A DNA stretch of 64,000 nt, taken from positions 62,001-126,000 of the forward strand of contig NZ_AWNH01000071.1 of NCBI RefSeq assembly GCF_000482245.1, written 5' to 3'. Shown piece by piece: positions 1-10,619 of the stretch. The notes under the pieces were generated by a model. It saw only the letters and a program-made list of their open reading frames with translations, was not told the DNA's origin and made no database searches. The DNA comes from Leptolyngbya sp. Heron Island J. Its GTDB lineage: Bacteria > Cyanobacteriota > Cyanobacteriia > Phormidesmidales > Phormidesmidaceae. A program made the position numbers and the translations under genes. Each line of letters begins with the position of its first letter. Position 1 is the first letter of the stretch.

Positions 1-36
1 GTGGCTATTCAAGCCCCCGCGTCTCCCGTAGAATAG
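1..36 (+). CDS. ccmK3: C-terminal end of a probable CcmK3 shell protein (partial)
   Basis: The first 36 bases read in frame as the last 11 residues of a protein (VAIQAPASPVE) followed by TAG. The gene directly downstream is ccmK4, and in cyanobacteria ccmK3 and ccmK4 usually form a two-gene operon away from the main ccm cluster. The tail is therefore inferred to be CcmK3. Too little sequence is present to prove it, because the BMC domain lies outside the window. Confidence 0.4.
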   Translation: MAIQAPASPVE

Positions 37-92
37 ACGTTGGAGTTATCAAGTAATAGCCAACTTAAGGCTCGTATTTAAGGAGAACGGCA

Positions 93-434
93 ATGCCCGA
101 GGCAGTAGGATCGCTAGAAACAAAAGGGTTTCCCCCTGTACTCGCCGCCGCAGACGCGATGGTTAAAGCAGGACGAGTCACATTGGTTAATTACATTCGG
201 GCAGGTAGTGCTCGTTTTTGCATCAACATTCGGGGGGATGTTTCTGAGGTGAAAGCGGCGATGGCGGCTGGAGTTGAGGCTGCAGAAAATGCCCCTGGTG
301 GCGTTCTGGAAACCTGGGTCATCATTCCTCGTCCCCATGAAAACGTCGTCGCTGTACTACCCATCGACTTTGGGGAAGATGTTGCACGATTCCGAAATGC
401 GGTAGAGCAGCCTATTCTGCCGGGACGTCGTTAA
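93..434 (+). CDS. ccmK4: Carboxysome shell protein CcmK4 (BMC domain)
   Basis: This 113-residue protein is one bacterial microcompartment (BMC) domain that forms hexameric tiles of the beta-carboxysome shell. The N-terminal half carries AVGSLETKGFPPVLAAADAM and the pore-side segment IRAGSARF. The C-terminal half has WVIIPRPHENVVAVLPIDF, typical of CcmK4 and longer at the C-terminus than CcmK2. Length is normal for the family. The ATG follows AGGAGAACGGCA, a good ribosome-binding site. It lies 56 bases after the probable ccmK3 tail, fitting a ccmK3-ccmK4 operon. Known CcmK3/K4 are minor shell components thought to tune permeability; that role is from the family, not visible here. Confidence 0.93.
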   Translation: MPEAVGSLETKGFPPVLAAADAMVKAGRVTLVNYIRAGSARFCINIRGDVSEVKAAMAAGVEAAENAPGGVLETWVIIPRPHENVVAVLPIDFGEDVARFRNAVEQPILPGRR

Positions 435-487
435 GGCTAATTTTGAGGCCTCTGGATTCAGGAGAAAGGGCTGATCCACATGGACGG

Positions 488-1057
488 TTATGTGGGTACT
501 TGGGGAGCCGCTTCAGGTTCCCACAGACATACGGCATAGCCTTTGGCAGTAGATGCGATCGCGCTGTCATGTCCACGCCATGTTAGCTGAGTGGACAGGT
601 CCAATGCCTCATCGGCCTCCAGGCTAGTTTGGTAAACGCTGTAAAATCGATCCTCATACTGTAGGGCTACCAGCGGTTCGATCAGGTCAGGGACCATGAC
701 ATAGCACTGGTGATATTGTTTAGCATCTCCCAGTATTAAGCAGGGGGCAGGGCTATGGGTGGGCCATTTACGCCCATCCTTCCTAGGCCCTTTGAAGACC
801 TGGGCCTCAAGTTCTAAGGCCCACATGACATAGCCTTGTCGGCCTTGTTTTGTTAAGGCCAGCTGTTCATCAACATTTTGAGCCAGTTTGATCAATGCCT
901 TAATCACCTCCTCTGCAGTCTCAAACCGACGAAACAGGCTGTAGAGTTGGTTACCTATCTTGACAGCGGTTAGTTTGGTCTCAACATCTGGCACTTTAAT
1001 TTGGCAATTGCTGTACTGACCCTTGTAGATCAGTAGTTTACAGACAGCGACAGGCAT
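488..1057 (-). CDS. Conserved hypothetical protein with two related halves
   Basis: I do not recognise a named family. The 189-residue product has no signal peptide or membrane segment. Residues 1-95 and 98-189 look like diverged copies of one roughly 90-residue unit: both have a Cys-x-Leu-Ile opening, QY-x2-C, VPD, a YS motif after a short hydrophobic stretch, an acidic Glu/Ala helix and a closing GY before W and E-A. Such internal duplication suggests a two-lobed fold or pseudo-dimer. It converges on ccmK4 and diverges from chlD, with no operon partner. A single-domain homologue would support the duplication reading. Function unknown. Confidence 0.7.
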   Translation of the reverse strand: MPVAVCKLLIYKGQYSNCQIKVPDVETKLTAVKIGNQLYSLFRRFETAEEVIKALIKLAQNVDEQLALTKQGRQGYVMWALELEAQVFKGPRKDGRKWPTHSPAPCLILGDAKQYHQCYVMVPDLIEPLVALQYEDRFYSVYQTSLEADEALDLSTQLTWRGHDSAIASTAKGYAVCLWEPEAAPQVPT

Positions 1058-1194
1058 CAGGAACTCACAGAGATAGACAGTTTAAATTCTAAAGGCTGAA
1101 CGTATGGCCCACACCATCGAAGTTGCTTACTTTCATGGGCACGATTGCTGAAGAGCAGTGATACATTAATTATTACGTTGAGTAGAGAGAAAAG

Positions 1195-3240
1195 ATGCAG
1201 GTCCTTGCGGATACGCCCATTACATTTCCACTCATGGCTGTGGTTGGCCAGGATGCAATTAAATTAGCGTTACTATTGGCTGCGATTGATCCTGGCTTAG
1301 GAGGGGTGGTAATTGCAGGGCGTCGTGGTACAGCTAAATCTGTATTAGCGAGAGGTTTGCACCAGCTATTGCCGCCGATTGAAGTGATCGACGGCTCTTG
1401 TGCCAATGCTGATCCAACTAATATGCGCGAGTGGGATGATGCTACCCTCGATCGTTTTGGTAATTGTGGGGAACCGCCCAATTTAGATGATTTGCCGACT
1501 AAGGTGATTCCAGCCCCTTTTATTCAGATCCCATTGGGGGTAACGGAGGACCGGTTGCTGGGCTCGGTGGATGTAGCTAAGTCGATTCAAACAGGAGAAT
1601 CGGTTTTTCAGCCGGGGTTATTGGCTGAAGCCAATCGCGGTGTCCTCTATGTCGATGAGGTCAACCTGCTGGATGATCAGATCTCTAACCTGCTGTTGGG
1701 CACGTTAACCGAAGGTCGGAACCAAATTGAACGGGAGGGGATTAGTTTTCAGCATCCCTGCAAACCGCTCTTGGTGGCCACCTATAACCCTGAAGAAGGG
1801 GTTTTACGGCAGCATCTGTTGGACCGGATTGCGATCGCTCTATCCGCCGATCGGGCTCTCACAATGGAAGAACGGGTAGATGCCACAGACCAGGCGACTA
1901 ACTACGCCAACGATCCAGAAGGGTTCCTAACCGGATACACCGAAGAAATTGACAACCTGAAAACTCAAATTATTCTGGCCCGTGAATGGCTTAAAGACGT
2001 CGTGATTACCTCTGATCAGGTGCAATATCTAGTTACCGAAGCAATTCGTGGCGGTGTGGAAGGCCACCGTGCAGAACTATTTGCAGTAAGAGTTGCCAAG
2101 GCCAGCGCTGCCCTCGAAGGACGCACTGAAATCAATGCCGACGACCTCCGGCGAGCTGTGGAGTTAGTGATTATTCCCCGCGCCATGAATATGGATCAGC
2201 CGCCGCCGGAAGATGAGCAGCCCCCGCCACCGCCGCCGCCAGAAAATCAGCAGGAAGACGATCAAGACGATTCTCAAGAGAACAACGACGACGACAACGA
2301 TGATGACGATACTGATGAGGAACAGGAAGAGTCTCCTCCCAGTATCCCTGAAGAGTTTTTGTTTGATCCTGAGGGAGTTGTCTTAGATCCGTCGCTCTTG
2401 TTATTTGCTGAGAGCATGAGCAAACAAGGCAACTCAGGTAGCCAAAGTCTGGTTATTTCTGAAGATCGGGGGCGCTATATCAAGCCAATTTTGCCCCAGG
2501 GACCAGTCCGTCGGATTGCCGTTGATGCTACATTGCGGGCGGCGGCTCCTTACCAAAAAGCTCGCCGAGCCCGTCAGCCCGAGCGAAAAGTGATTGTTGA
2601 ACAAGGGGATATCAGAGCAAAGCGTTTGGCCCGCAAAGCCGGTTCATTGATTATTTTTGTTGTCGATGCTTCAGGCTCGATGGCTCTAAACCGGATGCAG
2701 TCAGCCAAGGGCGCTGTTCTGAGTTTGTTAACTGATGCTTACCAGAATCGTGATCAGGTGGCCCTGATTCCGTTTCGTGGTGAACAGGCAGATGTGTTGT
2801 TGCCCCCCACACGTTCCATTACCTCTGCCCGTCGTCGATTGGAGACCATGCCCTGTGGTGGAGGTTCGCCCCTGGCTCACGGTCTTAGCCAGGCCGTCCG
2901 TGTGGGTGTCAATGCTCAACAGTCTGGTGATGTGGGCAACGTGGTGATTATTGCGATTACCGATGGTCGGGGGAACGTACCCTTGGCTCGTTCATTGGGA
3001 GAACCGATGGAAGAGGGTGAAAAGCCAGATATTAAAGCGGAACTGCTAGACATTGCTGGTCGTATTCGGATGACTGGTTTCCAGCTCTTGATTATCGACA
3101 CCGAGCGAAAGTTTGTGTCAACTGGTTTTGGCAAAGAGCTGGCTAAGACGGCGGGCGGCAAGTACTATCAGCTGCCCAAGGCGACGGATAAAGCGATTGC
3201 CAATATGGCTCGCGGCGCACTGGCAGATTTGCAAGGTTAA
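1195..3240 (+). CDS. chlD: Magnesium chelatase subunit ChlD
   Basis: ChlD, with ChlI and ChlH, inserts Mg2+ into protoporphyrin IX, the first committed step of chlorophyll synthesis. The 681-residue protein shows the expected three parts. An N-terminal AAA+ domain has GRRGTAKS near residues 42-49 and [13 protein letters not shown] proline-rich then very acidic linker spans about residues 335-382, with runs of Pro, Asp and Glu. A C-terminal von Willebrand A domain carries the MIDAS motif DASGSM at 491-496 and ITDGRGN. Length and order match cyanobacterial ChlD. The start follows AGAGAGAAAAG. It is transcribed alone, and chlI and chlH are not in the window. Confidence 0.97.
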   Translation: MQVLADTPITFPLMAVVGQDAIKLALLLAAIDPGLGGVVIAGRRGTAKSVLARGLHQLLPPIEVIDGSCANADPTNMREWDDATLDRFGNCGEPPNLDDLPTKVIPAPFIQIPLGVTEDRLLGSVDVAKSIQTGESVFQPGLLAEANRGVLYVDEVNLLDDQISNLLLGTLTEGRNQIEREGISFQHPCKPLLVATYNPEEGVLRQHLLDRIAIALSADRALTMEERVDATDQATNYANDPEGFLTGYTEEIDNLKTQIILAREWLKDVVITSDQVQYLVTEAIRGGVEGHRAELFAVRVAKASAALEGRTEINADDLRRAVELVIIPRAMNMDQPPPEDEQPPPPPPPENQQEDDQDDSQENNDDDNDDDDTDEEQEESPPSIPEEFLFDPEGVVLDPSLLLFAESMSKQGNSGSQSLVISEDRGRYIKPILPQGPVRRIAVDATLRAAAPYQKARRARQPERKVIVEQGDIRAKRLARKAGSLIIFVVDASGSMALNRMQSAKGAVLSLLTDAYQNRDQVALIPFRGEQADVLLPPTRSITSARRRLETMPCGGGSPLAHGLSQAVRVGVNAQQSGDVGNVVIIAITDGRGNVPLARSLGEPMEEGEKPDIKAELLDIAGRIRMTGFQLLIIDTERKFVSTGFGKELAKTAGGKYYQLPKATDKAIANMARGALADLQG

Positions 3241-3325
3241 GTGCATAGCTCACAAACAGTTTTACAGATTTTTGTGACCTGATTAGATTTTCTGAAAGTT
3301 ATTGAGGACTAGTGAATGTTTTTTA

Positions 3326-3661
3326 TTAATCGATAGCAAAACCACTAAATTGACGTTTAAAGGGCGACTGAAAAGCAAGGACAATATCATGCTTAGGAAT
3401 GCCATGCTCTACAAGCTCATTGGCAATACCACCTTCAGTGCCATCATGCTGAATCCAGATTTTTGCATCTTTAATATCTAGGTGAAGAACGCACCCGTAA
3501 ATACGGCGCTTATTAGACCAGCCGACATGCACAACCTGATATCGATCTTGGGCAAGGTCAAAGATGGTTTCAGCCTCTACATCTTCGTTGCTAGCTTTAA
3601 TTTCGCTGTAGTCCTTTAAGAGCTTTTGTACAATCTGTCGATAGTTCTCTACGGTTGCCAT
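3326..3661 (-). CDS. xisI: XisI family protein
   Basis: This is a 111-residue XisI protein, opening with MATVENYRQIVQKLL and carrying the family's central region (HVGWSN, then IYGCVLHLDIKDAKIWIQHDGTE broken here for length) and a C-terminal GIPKHDIVLAF. In Anabaena, XisI and XisH are required for excision of the fdxN element by the recombinase XisF, but both occur widely without that element. Its start overlaps the end of xisH by 13 bases, so the pair is translationally coupled. No XisF-type serine recombinase and no nif gene is present here, so an excision role in this genome is unsupported. Confidence 0.88.
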   Translation of the reverse strand: MATVENYRQIVQKLLKDYSEIKASNEDVEAETIFDLAQDRYQVVHVGWSNKRRIYGCVLHLDIKDAKIWIQHDGTEGGIANELVEHGIPKHDIVLAFQSPFKRQFSGFAID

Positions 3662-4077
3662 TGCACGATAACCTCCTCCTCTGGATCATAAACAATCAAG
3701 CTAACTTTGTATCGCTCGACTAGGCGGCGCGTCAGCTCTAATGAAAAGAAGGTTCTATAGGTATCTTGTGGTACCGCTAAATAAAGCTTGCGCTCGGGCT
3801 GCTCTTCTTCAAGAGCAAGTTGATATTTCAGAAACTGGCCCAAAGCCATACTAAATTCAGTAGTTTCGGAAGGGCCGATAAAACTTTTAATTTCAACCGC
3901 AATTTTTTGATTATTACGCTCAGCAGCAATAATACGTTCAGCCCCGAGATCGATGTACATATCAATCCCTCCAAAGCGGATGAATAGGGGATCATCGGTG
4001 ACATGCCAACCATCTTTTTCAAGAGCATATTTGACAGCATTATGAAAAACGTCTTTGGCAGCCATGAAGCGTTTCAT
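3649..4077 (-). CDS. xisH: XisH family protein (PD-(D/E)XK-like fold)
   Basis: XisH is the partner of XisI. The protein has AAKDVFHNAVKYALEKDGW near its start, then DMYIDLGAERIIAAE and AVEIKSFIG, where the spaced Asp...Glu-x-Lys is the signature of a restriction-endonuclease-like fold. It ends with a YDPEEE stretch. Length is 142 residues from the first ATG; family alignment favours the second Met (residue 5, base 4065) as the real start. It leads the two-gene unit xisH-xisI. In Anabaena it controls fdxN-element excision, but its biochemical activity is not established and no excision element is visible here. Confidence 0.88.
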   Translation of the reverse strand: MKRFMAAKDVFHNAVKYALEKDGWHVTDDPLFIRFGGIDMYIDLGAERIIAAERNNQKIAVEIKSFIGPSETTEFSMALGQFLKYQLALEEEQPERKLYLAVPQDTYRTFFSLELTRRLVERYKVSLIVYDPEEEVIVQWQP

Positions 4078-4342
4078 ATATTAACAAGCTTCAGCCTAAT
4101 AGTACACCATTACTAAGACTGACACCTCTGTTTTATTGATACTTTCCTATCGCTCTAGCCTCGTGAGACTACTATGCATTAATTTTGTGGGGCAATTTTG
4201 CCTGGCTCGATACACGTACGCTATCAAAGTTGACAGGGCACTACGGTGTCTTTGACGCTAAAACAGGGGTATGCATTCTGAAACTTTTTGGCTTCAGGTG
4301 TAGCCTCTGTTGTTGGTTAAGATGAGCCTTTCCTGAAGATTT

Positions 4343-7300
4343 ATGACCACTCGTGTTACGGGCGCTATGCCGCTAAGTTTAGACTCGGCGATTATTCGAG
4401 AGCCGTTGGTGGTTGCCCCAGATACGTTGGTGATTGATGCGATCGCTAAAATGGCCCAGCTGCAAAATCAGGAAAATCTATCCCAACCTGTAGGAGTCAG
4501 TAGCTTACATAGGCAGATTTTGGCAGAGCGGTCGGACTGCGTAGTGGTAGTAGCGGCTGAGCAAGTATGTGGGTTACTGACGGCGAGGGATGTGGTACGT
4601 CTGAGTGCTCAAAAGTCTTCCCTGAATGGGGTGACGATGCATGCAGTCATGACGTCGCCTGTGGTCACTTTATCTGAAGCTGACTTTACGGATGTAGGCG
4701 AGACTCTTGAATTGCTCCAACGACATCGTGTGCGCCATTTACCACTACTAGATGAGCAAGAGCGTTTGGTAGGGTTGGTGACTCAAACCACCTTGCAGTC
4801 ATTATGCATATTGCAACCCCTTGTTGACCATGAGCCATCTCAACAAGAGGCAGAAGTTCAACAGCATAGCCAGGAAGAGATGGCAAAAAAACAGAGTGCT
4901 GATCCTACGGCTGCAGTGAGGCATATTGAGTCTGTTTTGGATCGGGGAGAATTTATAAAACAGGCAATTTTGTCAGCGATTCCAGATTATTTATTTTGTG
5001 TGGATAGGCAAGGTATCTATCGGGAGGTGATAACGTATAAAAAAGAGATTACGTTATTTTCTGAAAATTTAGACCCTGTTGGCTTACCGATGGCAGAGGT
5101 GCTACCAGGAGAAGTTGCTAAACAACAACTATCCTATCTAAAAGAGGCGCTCTGTACAGGACACTTGCAAACCTACGAGCAGCAAGTACAGCTAGAAGAC
5201 CAAAGCCGCGATGAAGAAGTCAGGGTAATCAAAATTGCGGAAGATGAAGTTCTGTTTATTGTGCGTGATATTGGCGATCGCAAACAGGCTGAACGACAGC
5301 TACAAGAATTGATTGAGGCGACTGCTGCTACTACTGGGAAAGACTTTTTTCCCGCCCTGGTCCGTCACATTGCGGCTGCCCTGGACGTCAACTATGCAAT
5401 TGTGACTGAGCTGGTTGGTGATGAGCTACGAGCATTGGCATTTTGGGCAAATGGTACGCTGCATTCACCCATTTCTTATCATCCAGCTAAAACCCCTTGC
5501 GAACTTACCCTGCGTCAGGGCCGTTTTTATTGTGCGGCTTTGTTGCAGCAATATTTCCCTGAAGACTTAGATTTAGCTGAGATGTGCGCAGAGAGCTATT
5601 TAGGAATTGCGCTGTACGATGTCCAGGGGAATGTCATCGGTGATTTATGCATTCTTGATCATCAACCTATTCAATCACCTCAGCGAGCTGAGGCAATATT
5701 GCAAGTATTTGCAGCTCGGGCGACTGCCGAGCTGGAACGTCAGCGAGCCCGCATGTCTTTAGAGCAGCTAAACCAGGCACTAGAGGCCAAAGTGGCAGAA
5801 CGGACAGCAGCACTACAGGAGCGAGAACAATTTCTACAGACTGTGCTGGATACGTTTCCGCTATCGATTTTTTGGAAGGATCGTAATTCTGTTTATCTAG
5901 GCTGTAACCGTAATTGTGCGCAAGATGCTGGCTTAGCTTCTATTGCAGACATCATCGGAAAAACTGACTACGATATGCCTTGGGGAGAAGCTCAAGCAGA
6001 AGCATACCGGGCTGACGATCGCCAGGTGATGACTTCTAATATGGCCAAGTTAGGCATTATTGAACCCCTGATCAATGCAGAGGGTAAACGTGTCTGGTTG
6101 GAAACAAATAAATTACCTCTTTATAATCTGTCAGGCGAGGTGTTTGGTGTGTTAGGAACCTACCAAGATATTACGCCCCGCAAGCAATTGGAACTGGCTT
6201 TGCAAAACTCGCAACAACAGCTCAGTGAAGTTCTAGATACTGCGATCTCAGGTATTACTCGCCTGCGACTTTACCCAGATGGCGAGATCCAATATGACTA
6301 TATCTCGCCCCATTGTGAAAAAAACTTTGGTTACGCCGCTGATGAACTCTTTCTCGATGTAAAGCTATGGCAATCTCGGATTGATAGCGATGATTGGGCG
6401 CTGGAAGTCCTGCCTGTGTTTCAAGCGATTCTGGCTCATCGTGGTACCTCAACCCATCGGATGGAGTATCGGTTTAACCGCAAAGATGGGTCCGCCTGCT
6501 GGATTTTAACTAATTGTTTTGTGCAGTGGAATGAGGTTAGAGAATGCTGGGATCTGACCATTGTAGATACGGATATTAGCGATCGCAAACAGGCGGAATC
6601 CCAATTGCAAAACCTGATAGCTGGGACTGCCGCGACAACAGGTCAAGATTTTTTTTCTGCGTTAGCCAGGCATATTGCCGAAGCCTTAGAGGTCTCCTAT
6701 GTTTTTGTGACTGAGTGCTGTGATCACAAACTTCAATCCTTAGCTGTTTGGGCTAACGGTAAGTTGCAGCCAAATGAGTCTTATCCTTTGCCTGACACAC
6801 CCTGCGAACGGTCAATGCAAGAGGGGTTTTTCTATTGTGAGCGAGCTGTTCAGCAACAATTTCCTAACTATCAATCGCTTTTAGACATGGGTGCAGAGAG
6901 TTATTTGGGAATTGCTCTACGAGATATTAAAGGAAACATCACTGGCATCCTATGTATTTTCCATCATCAGCCATTGCAAGATGTGCAACGGGCAATGCAG
7001 ATTCTTCAAGTCTTTGCTGCCCGAGCAGCGGCTGAACTAGAGCGTCAAAGAGCCAATCATGCCTTAGAGCAGCTGAATCAGGCTTTAGAGGCTAAGGTGG
7101 CTGAGCGCACGGCTGAATTGCAAGAGCGGGAGCAGTTTCTACATACCGTTTTGGATACCTTTCCGCTAACGATCTTTTGGAAAGATCGGAATTCAGTTTA
7201 TTTAGGGGGTAACCGCAACTTTTTGGCAAATGCAGGGCTACAATCTTTGAGCGATATCCCAGGCAAGACAGATTATGATCTGCCCTGGACCCTAGAGGAA

Positions 7301-7927
7301 GCTGACGCCTATCGTGCTAACGATCGCCAGATTATGGAATCGAATACCGCTAAGGTTCGTGTTCTGGAAACCCAGCAAACAGCGGACGGCAATCAAATCT
7401 GGATAGAAACGACGAAACTGCCTCTCCATAATCTAGAAGGGGAGGTGATCGGAGTGTTGGGGACTTGTCAAGATATTACTGATCGCAAGGCTGCTGAAAT
7501 GGTGATTAAGCAGCAACTGGCTGCCATTGAAGCTGCGATTGACGGCATTGGTATTTTGCAAAATGACGCCTATATCTATGTGAACCAGGCACATCTGAAT
7601 TTATTTGGTTATACGCATCTTGATGAATTATTGGGTAATTCCTGGCGGATCTTATATGCTCCCGCAGAAATTGAACGATTTGAGCAAGAAGTTTTCCCAA
7701 TACTCGAACGCAATTATGCCTGGCAGGGAGAAGCGATCGCAACCCGCAAAGATGGCTCAACCTTTGCTCAGGGAGTTTCTCTGAGTTTGATGGAAGATGG
7801 ACGTATCATCTGTGTCTGTCGAGACATCAGTGAACTCAAACAGGCGCAAGAACAAAGCATTCACAACGCCTTGCACGACCCGCTGACCGGTTTACCCAAC
7901 AGGCGATTGTTGTTAGACCGACTGTGA
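4343..7927 (+). CDS. Multidomain CBS-PAS-GAF sensor, front part of a split GGDEF/EAL protein
   Basis: This 1194-residue product is the sensory part of a cyclic-di-GMP enzyme. It opens with a CBS pair (about residues 10-160), then a PAS, a GAF, a coiled-coil helix, two PAS domains, a second GAF and helix, and two more PAS domains. The linkers end in the usual DITxRK-type motif after each PAS. A GAF-helix-PAS module occurs twice with strong similarity. The frame stops just after the first GGDEF helix (HDPLTGLPNRRLLLDRL), and the missing remainder continues one frame over. No membrane segment is seen, so sensing is cytoplasmic. Ligands are unknown, and no bilin-binding Cys was recognised. Confidence 0.85.
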   Translation: MTTRVTGAMPLSLDSAIIREPLVVAPDTLVIDAIAKMAQLQNQENLSQPVGVSSLHRQILAERSDCVVVVAAEQVCGLLTARDVVRLSAQKSSLNGVTMHAVMTSPVVTLSEADFTDVGETLELLQRHRVRHLPLLDEQERLVGLVTQTTLQSLCILQPLVDHEPSQQEAEVQQHSQEEMAKKQSADPTAAVRHIESVLDRGEFIKQAILSAIPDYLFCVDRQGIYREVITYKKEITLFSENLDPVGLPMAEVLPGEVAKQQLSYLKEALCTGHLQTYEQQVQLEDQSRDEEVRVIKIAEDEVLFIVRDIGDRKQAERQLQELIEATAATTGKDFFPALVRHIAAALDVNYAIVTELVGDELRALAFWANGTLHSPISYHPAKTPCELTLRQGRFYCAALLQQYFPEDLDLAEMCAESYLGIALYDVQGNVIGDLCILDHQPIQSPQRAEAILQVFAARATAELERQRARMSLEQLNQALEAKVAERTAALQEREQFLQTVLDTFPLSIFWKDRNSVYLGCNRNCAQDAGLASIADIIGKTDYDMPWGEAQAEAYRADDRQVMTSNMAKLGIIEPLINAEGKRVWLETNKLPLYNLSGEVFGVLGTYQDITPRKQLELALQNSQQQLSEVLDTAISGITRLRLYPDGEIQYDYISPHCEKNFGYAADELFLDVKLWQSRIDSDDWALEVLPVFQAILAHRGTSTHRMEYRFNRKDGSACWILTNCFVQWNEVRECWDLTIVDTDISDRKQAESQLQNLIAGTAATTGQDFFSALARHIAEALEVSYVFVTECCDHKLQSLAVWANGKLQPNESYPLPDTPCERSMQEGFFYCERAVQQQFPNYQSLLDMGAESYLGIALRDIKGNITGILCIFHHQPLQDVQRAMQILQVFAARAAAELERQRANHALEQLNQALEAKVAERTAELQEREQFLHTVLDTFPLTIFWKDRNSVYLGGNRNFLANAGLQSLSDIPGKTDYDLPWTLEEADAYRANDRQIMESNTAKVRVLETQQTADGNQIWIETTKLPLHNLEGEVIGVLGTCQDITDRKAAEMVIKQQLAAIEAAIDGIGILQNDAYIYVNQAHLNLFGYTHLDELLGNSWRILYAPAEIERFEQEVFPILERNYAWQGEAIATRKDGSTFAQGVSLSLMEDGRIICVCRDISELKQAQEQSIHNALHDPLTGLPNRRLLLDRL

Positions 7928-7928
7928 A
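7922..7928 (+). other. Single-base frameshift joining the sensor to its GGDEF/EAL output
   Basis: The upstream frame reads D-R-L then TGA at 7925-7927. Skipping the T at 7925 gives D-R-L-E-L-A-L-Q-R-A-R-R, runs open into LFLDLDRFKII and restores a canonical GGDEF domain. So one extra base separates the two parts of a protein of about 1,620 residues. It may be a true mutation, a sequencing or assembly error, or, less likely, programmed +1 frameshifting. Confidence 0.85.
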
Positions 7929-7988
7929 CTAGCGCTACAACGGGCTAGACGGCTGCAAGTTTACCAATATGCCGTCCTATTTCTAGAT

Positions 7989-9200
7989 TTGGATAGATTC
8001 AAAATTATTAACGACAGTTTAGGGCATTTAGTCGGCGATAAACTCCTGATTGAAATTTCTAAACGTCTCAAACAACATCTCCGAAATACTGATATGGTTG
8101 CCCGACTGGGGGGCGATGAATTTGTTATTTTGTTAGAGGATGTCAGTACCGTTGAAGATGTTATTCAAGTCGCTGAGCGGATTCTGGCAGATTGTCACAC
8201 GCCAGTTCTGATTGATGATCACAAAATTTTCGTGAGTACCAGCATTGGTATCGCTATTGGTAGTGAAGCCTATCATGAGGCATCAAATCTGATTCGAGAT
8301 GCTGATATTGCCATGTATCGCGCCAAAGCCCAAGAGAATAATTCTTATAAGTTCTTTGATGGCGAAATGTACTTAGAGGCAATGAATCGGCTTACTTTAG
8401 AAACCGATCTGCGTAAGGCCCTCACCCAGCAAGAATTTATTATTTACTATCAACCCATCATCCGTTTAATTGATAACCGATTGATTGGATTTGAGGCATT
8501 AGCCCGATGGCAACACCCAACCCGTGGGCTCATTTGCCCGAGTGAATTTATTCCGATTGCTGAAGAGACTGGTTTGATTACGTCGCTAGATAGCTGGATG
8601 ATTCATCAAGTTTGCGAGCAAGTGGCCGACTGGCGAAACCGATTTCCCAATCATTTTCCTATCAAAATCAGTGTTAACCTCTCGGTTCAAGACTTACACA
8701 GGGCGAGCCTGCTTCAGGACATTGATCAGATTCTTAACTCGACTCGTCTAGGGGGAGACATCATTGCCCTGGAAATTACAGAAAGTACACTGATTGAAGA
8801 TATTGATAAGACCATTGATTTGTTAACTCAGCTAGCATCAAGACAGATTCAAATCAGCATTGATGATTTTGGTACTGGCTACTCATCGTTGAGTTATCTT
8901 CATCGTCTACCCATTCATACCCTCAAGATCGATCGGTCTTTTGTCGGTAATATGCATCTGAAAAACCCTAACTATCAGGTTGTTAATACTATTCTTGCTC
9001 TCAGTAAACAGCTAGGACTAACTGTTGTAGCGGAAGGCATTGAAACTCCCCAACATCTGCAACAGCTACAGACATTAGGCTGTGAGCTAGGTCAGGGGTA
9101 TTTATTTTCAAAGCCGCTCACTGTCTGTGATGTTGAAACCCTTTTGACGGGTTCAACCATCAAAGTCGAGACTCTGAAGGCGTTAACAGAAGAGGCTTGA
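7989..9200 (+). CDS. GGDEF-EAL output half of the split sensor (cyclic-di-GMP metabolism)
   Basis: This part carries a diguanylate cyclase domain with intact ARLGGDEFVIL and FLDLDRF before it, followed by a phosphodiesterase domain with FEALARW, ITES, DDFGTGYSS and GIET motifs. Both active-site signatures look complete, so synthesis and hydrolysis of cyclic-di-GMP are both conceivable. The ATG given here lies inside the GGDEF domain. The true reading frame extends back to about 7926 and continues the upstream sensor. If the frameshift is real, this fragment would have a truncated GGDEF and little chance of being translated on its own, since no ribosome-binding site is apparent. Confidence 0.85.
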   Translation: MDRFKIINDSLGHLVGDKLLIEISKRLKQHLRNTDMVARLGGDEFVILLEDVSTVEDVIQVAERILADCHTPVLIDDHKIFVSTSIGIAIGSEAYHEASNLIRDADIAMYRAKAQENNSYKFFDGEMYLEAMNRLTLETDLRKALTQQEFIIYYQPIIRLIDNRLIGFEALARWQHPTRGLICPSEFIPIAEETGLITSLDSWMIHQVCEQVADWRNRFPNHFPIKISVNLSVQDLHRASLLQDIDQILNSTRLGGDIIALEITESTLIEDIDKTIDLLTQLASRQIQISIDDFGTGYSSLSYLHRLPIHTLKIDRSFVGNMHLKNPNYQVVNTILALSKQLGLTVVAEGIETPQHLQQLQTLGCELGQGYLFSKPLTVCDVETLLTGSTIKVETLKALTEEA

Positions 9201-9211
9201 TGGAACGTTCA

Positions 9212-10507
<1,296 letters not shown>

Positions 10508-10619
10508 TTAGTTTTGCACCTATGGCTCAGGGAGAGTGGTCCGGTGCAAAGTTGTATGGTGGGTCTGAAATCTGTTTTCTATCTGTGAAGCTAAGACATA
10601 GCTACAATTTGCATCTACT

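Noticed and set aside
7900-7930. Programmed +1 frameshift like prfB between the sensor and GGDEF parts
   Set aside because: The site reads CTG-TGA with no Shine-Dalgarno-like element upstream and a slip to TGU codon pairing is poor, unlike CUU-UGA of prfB. A mutation or sequencing error is more likely.
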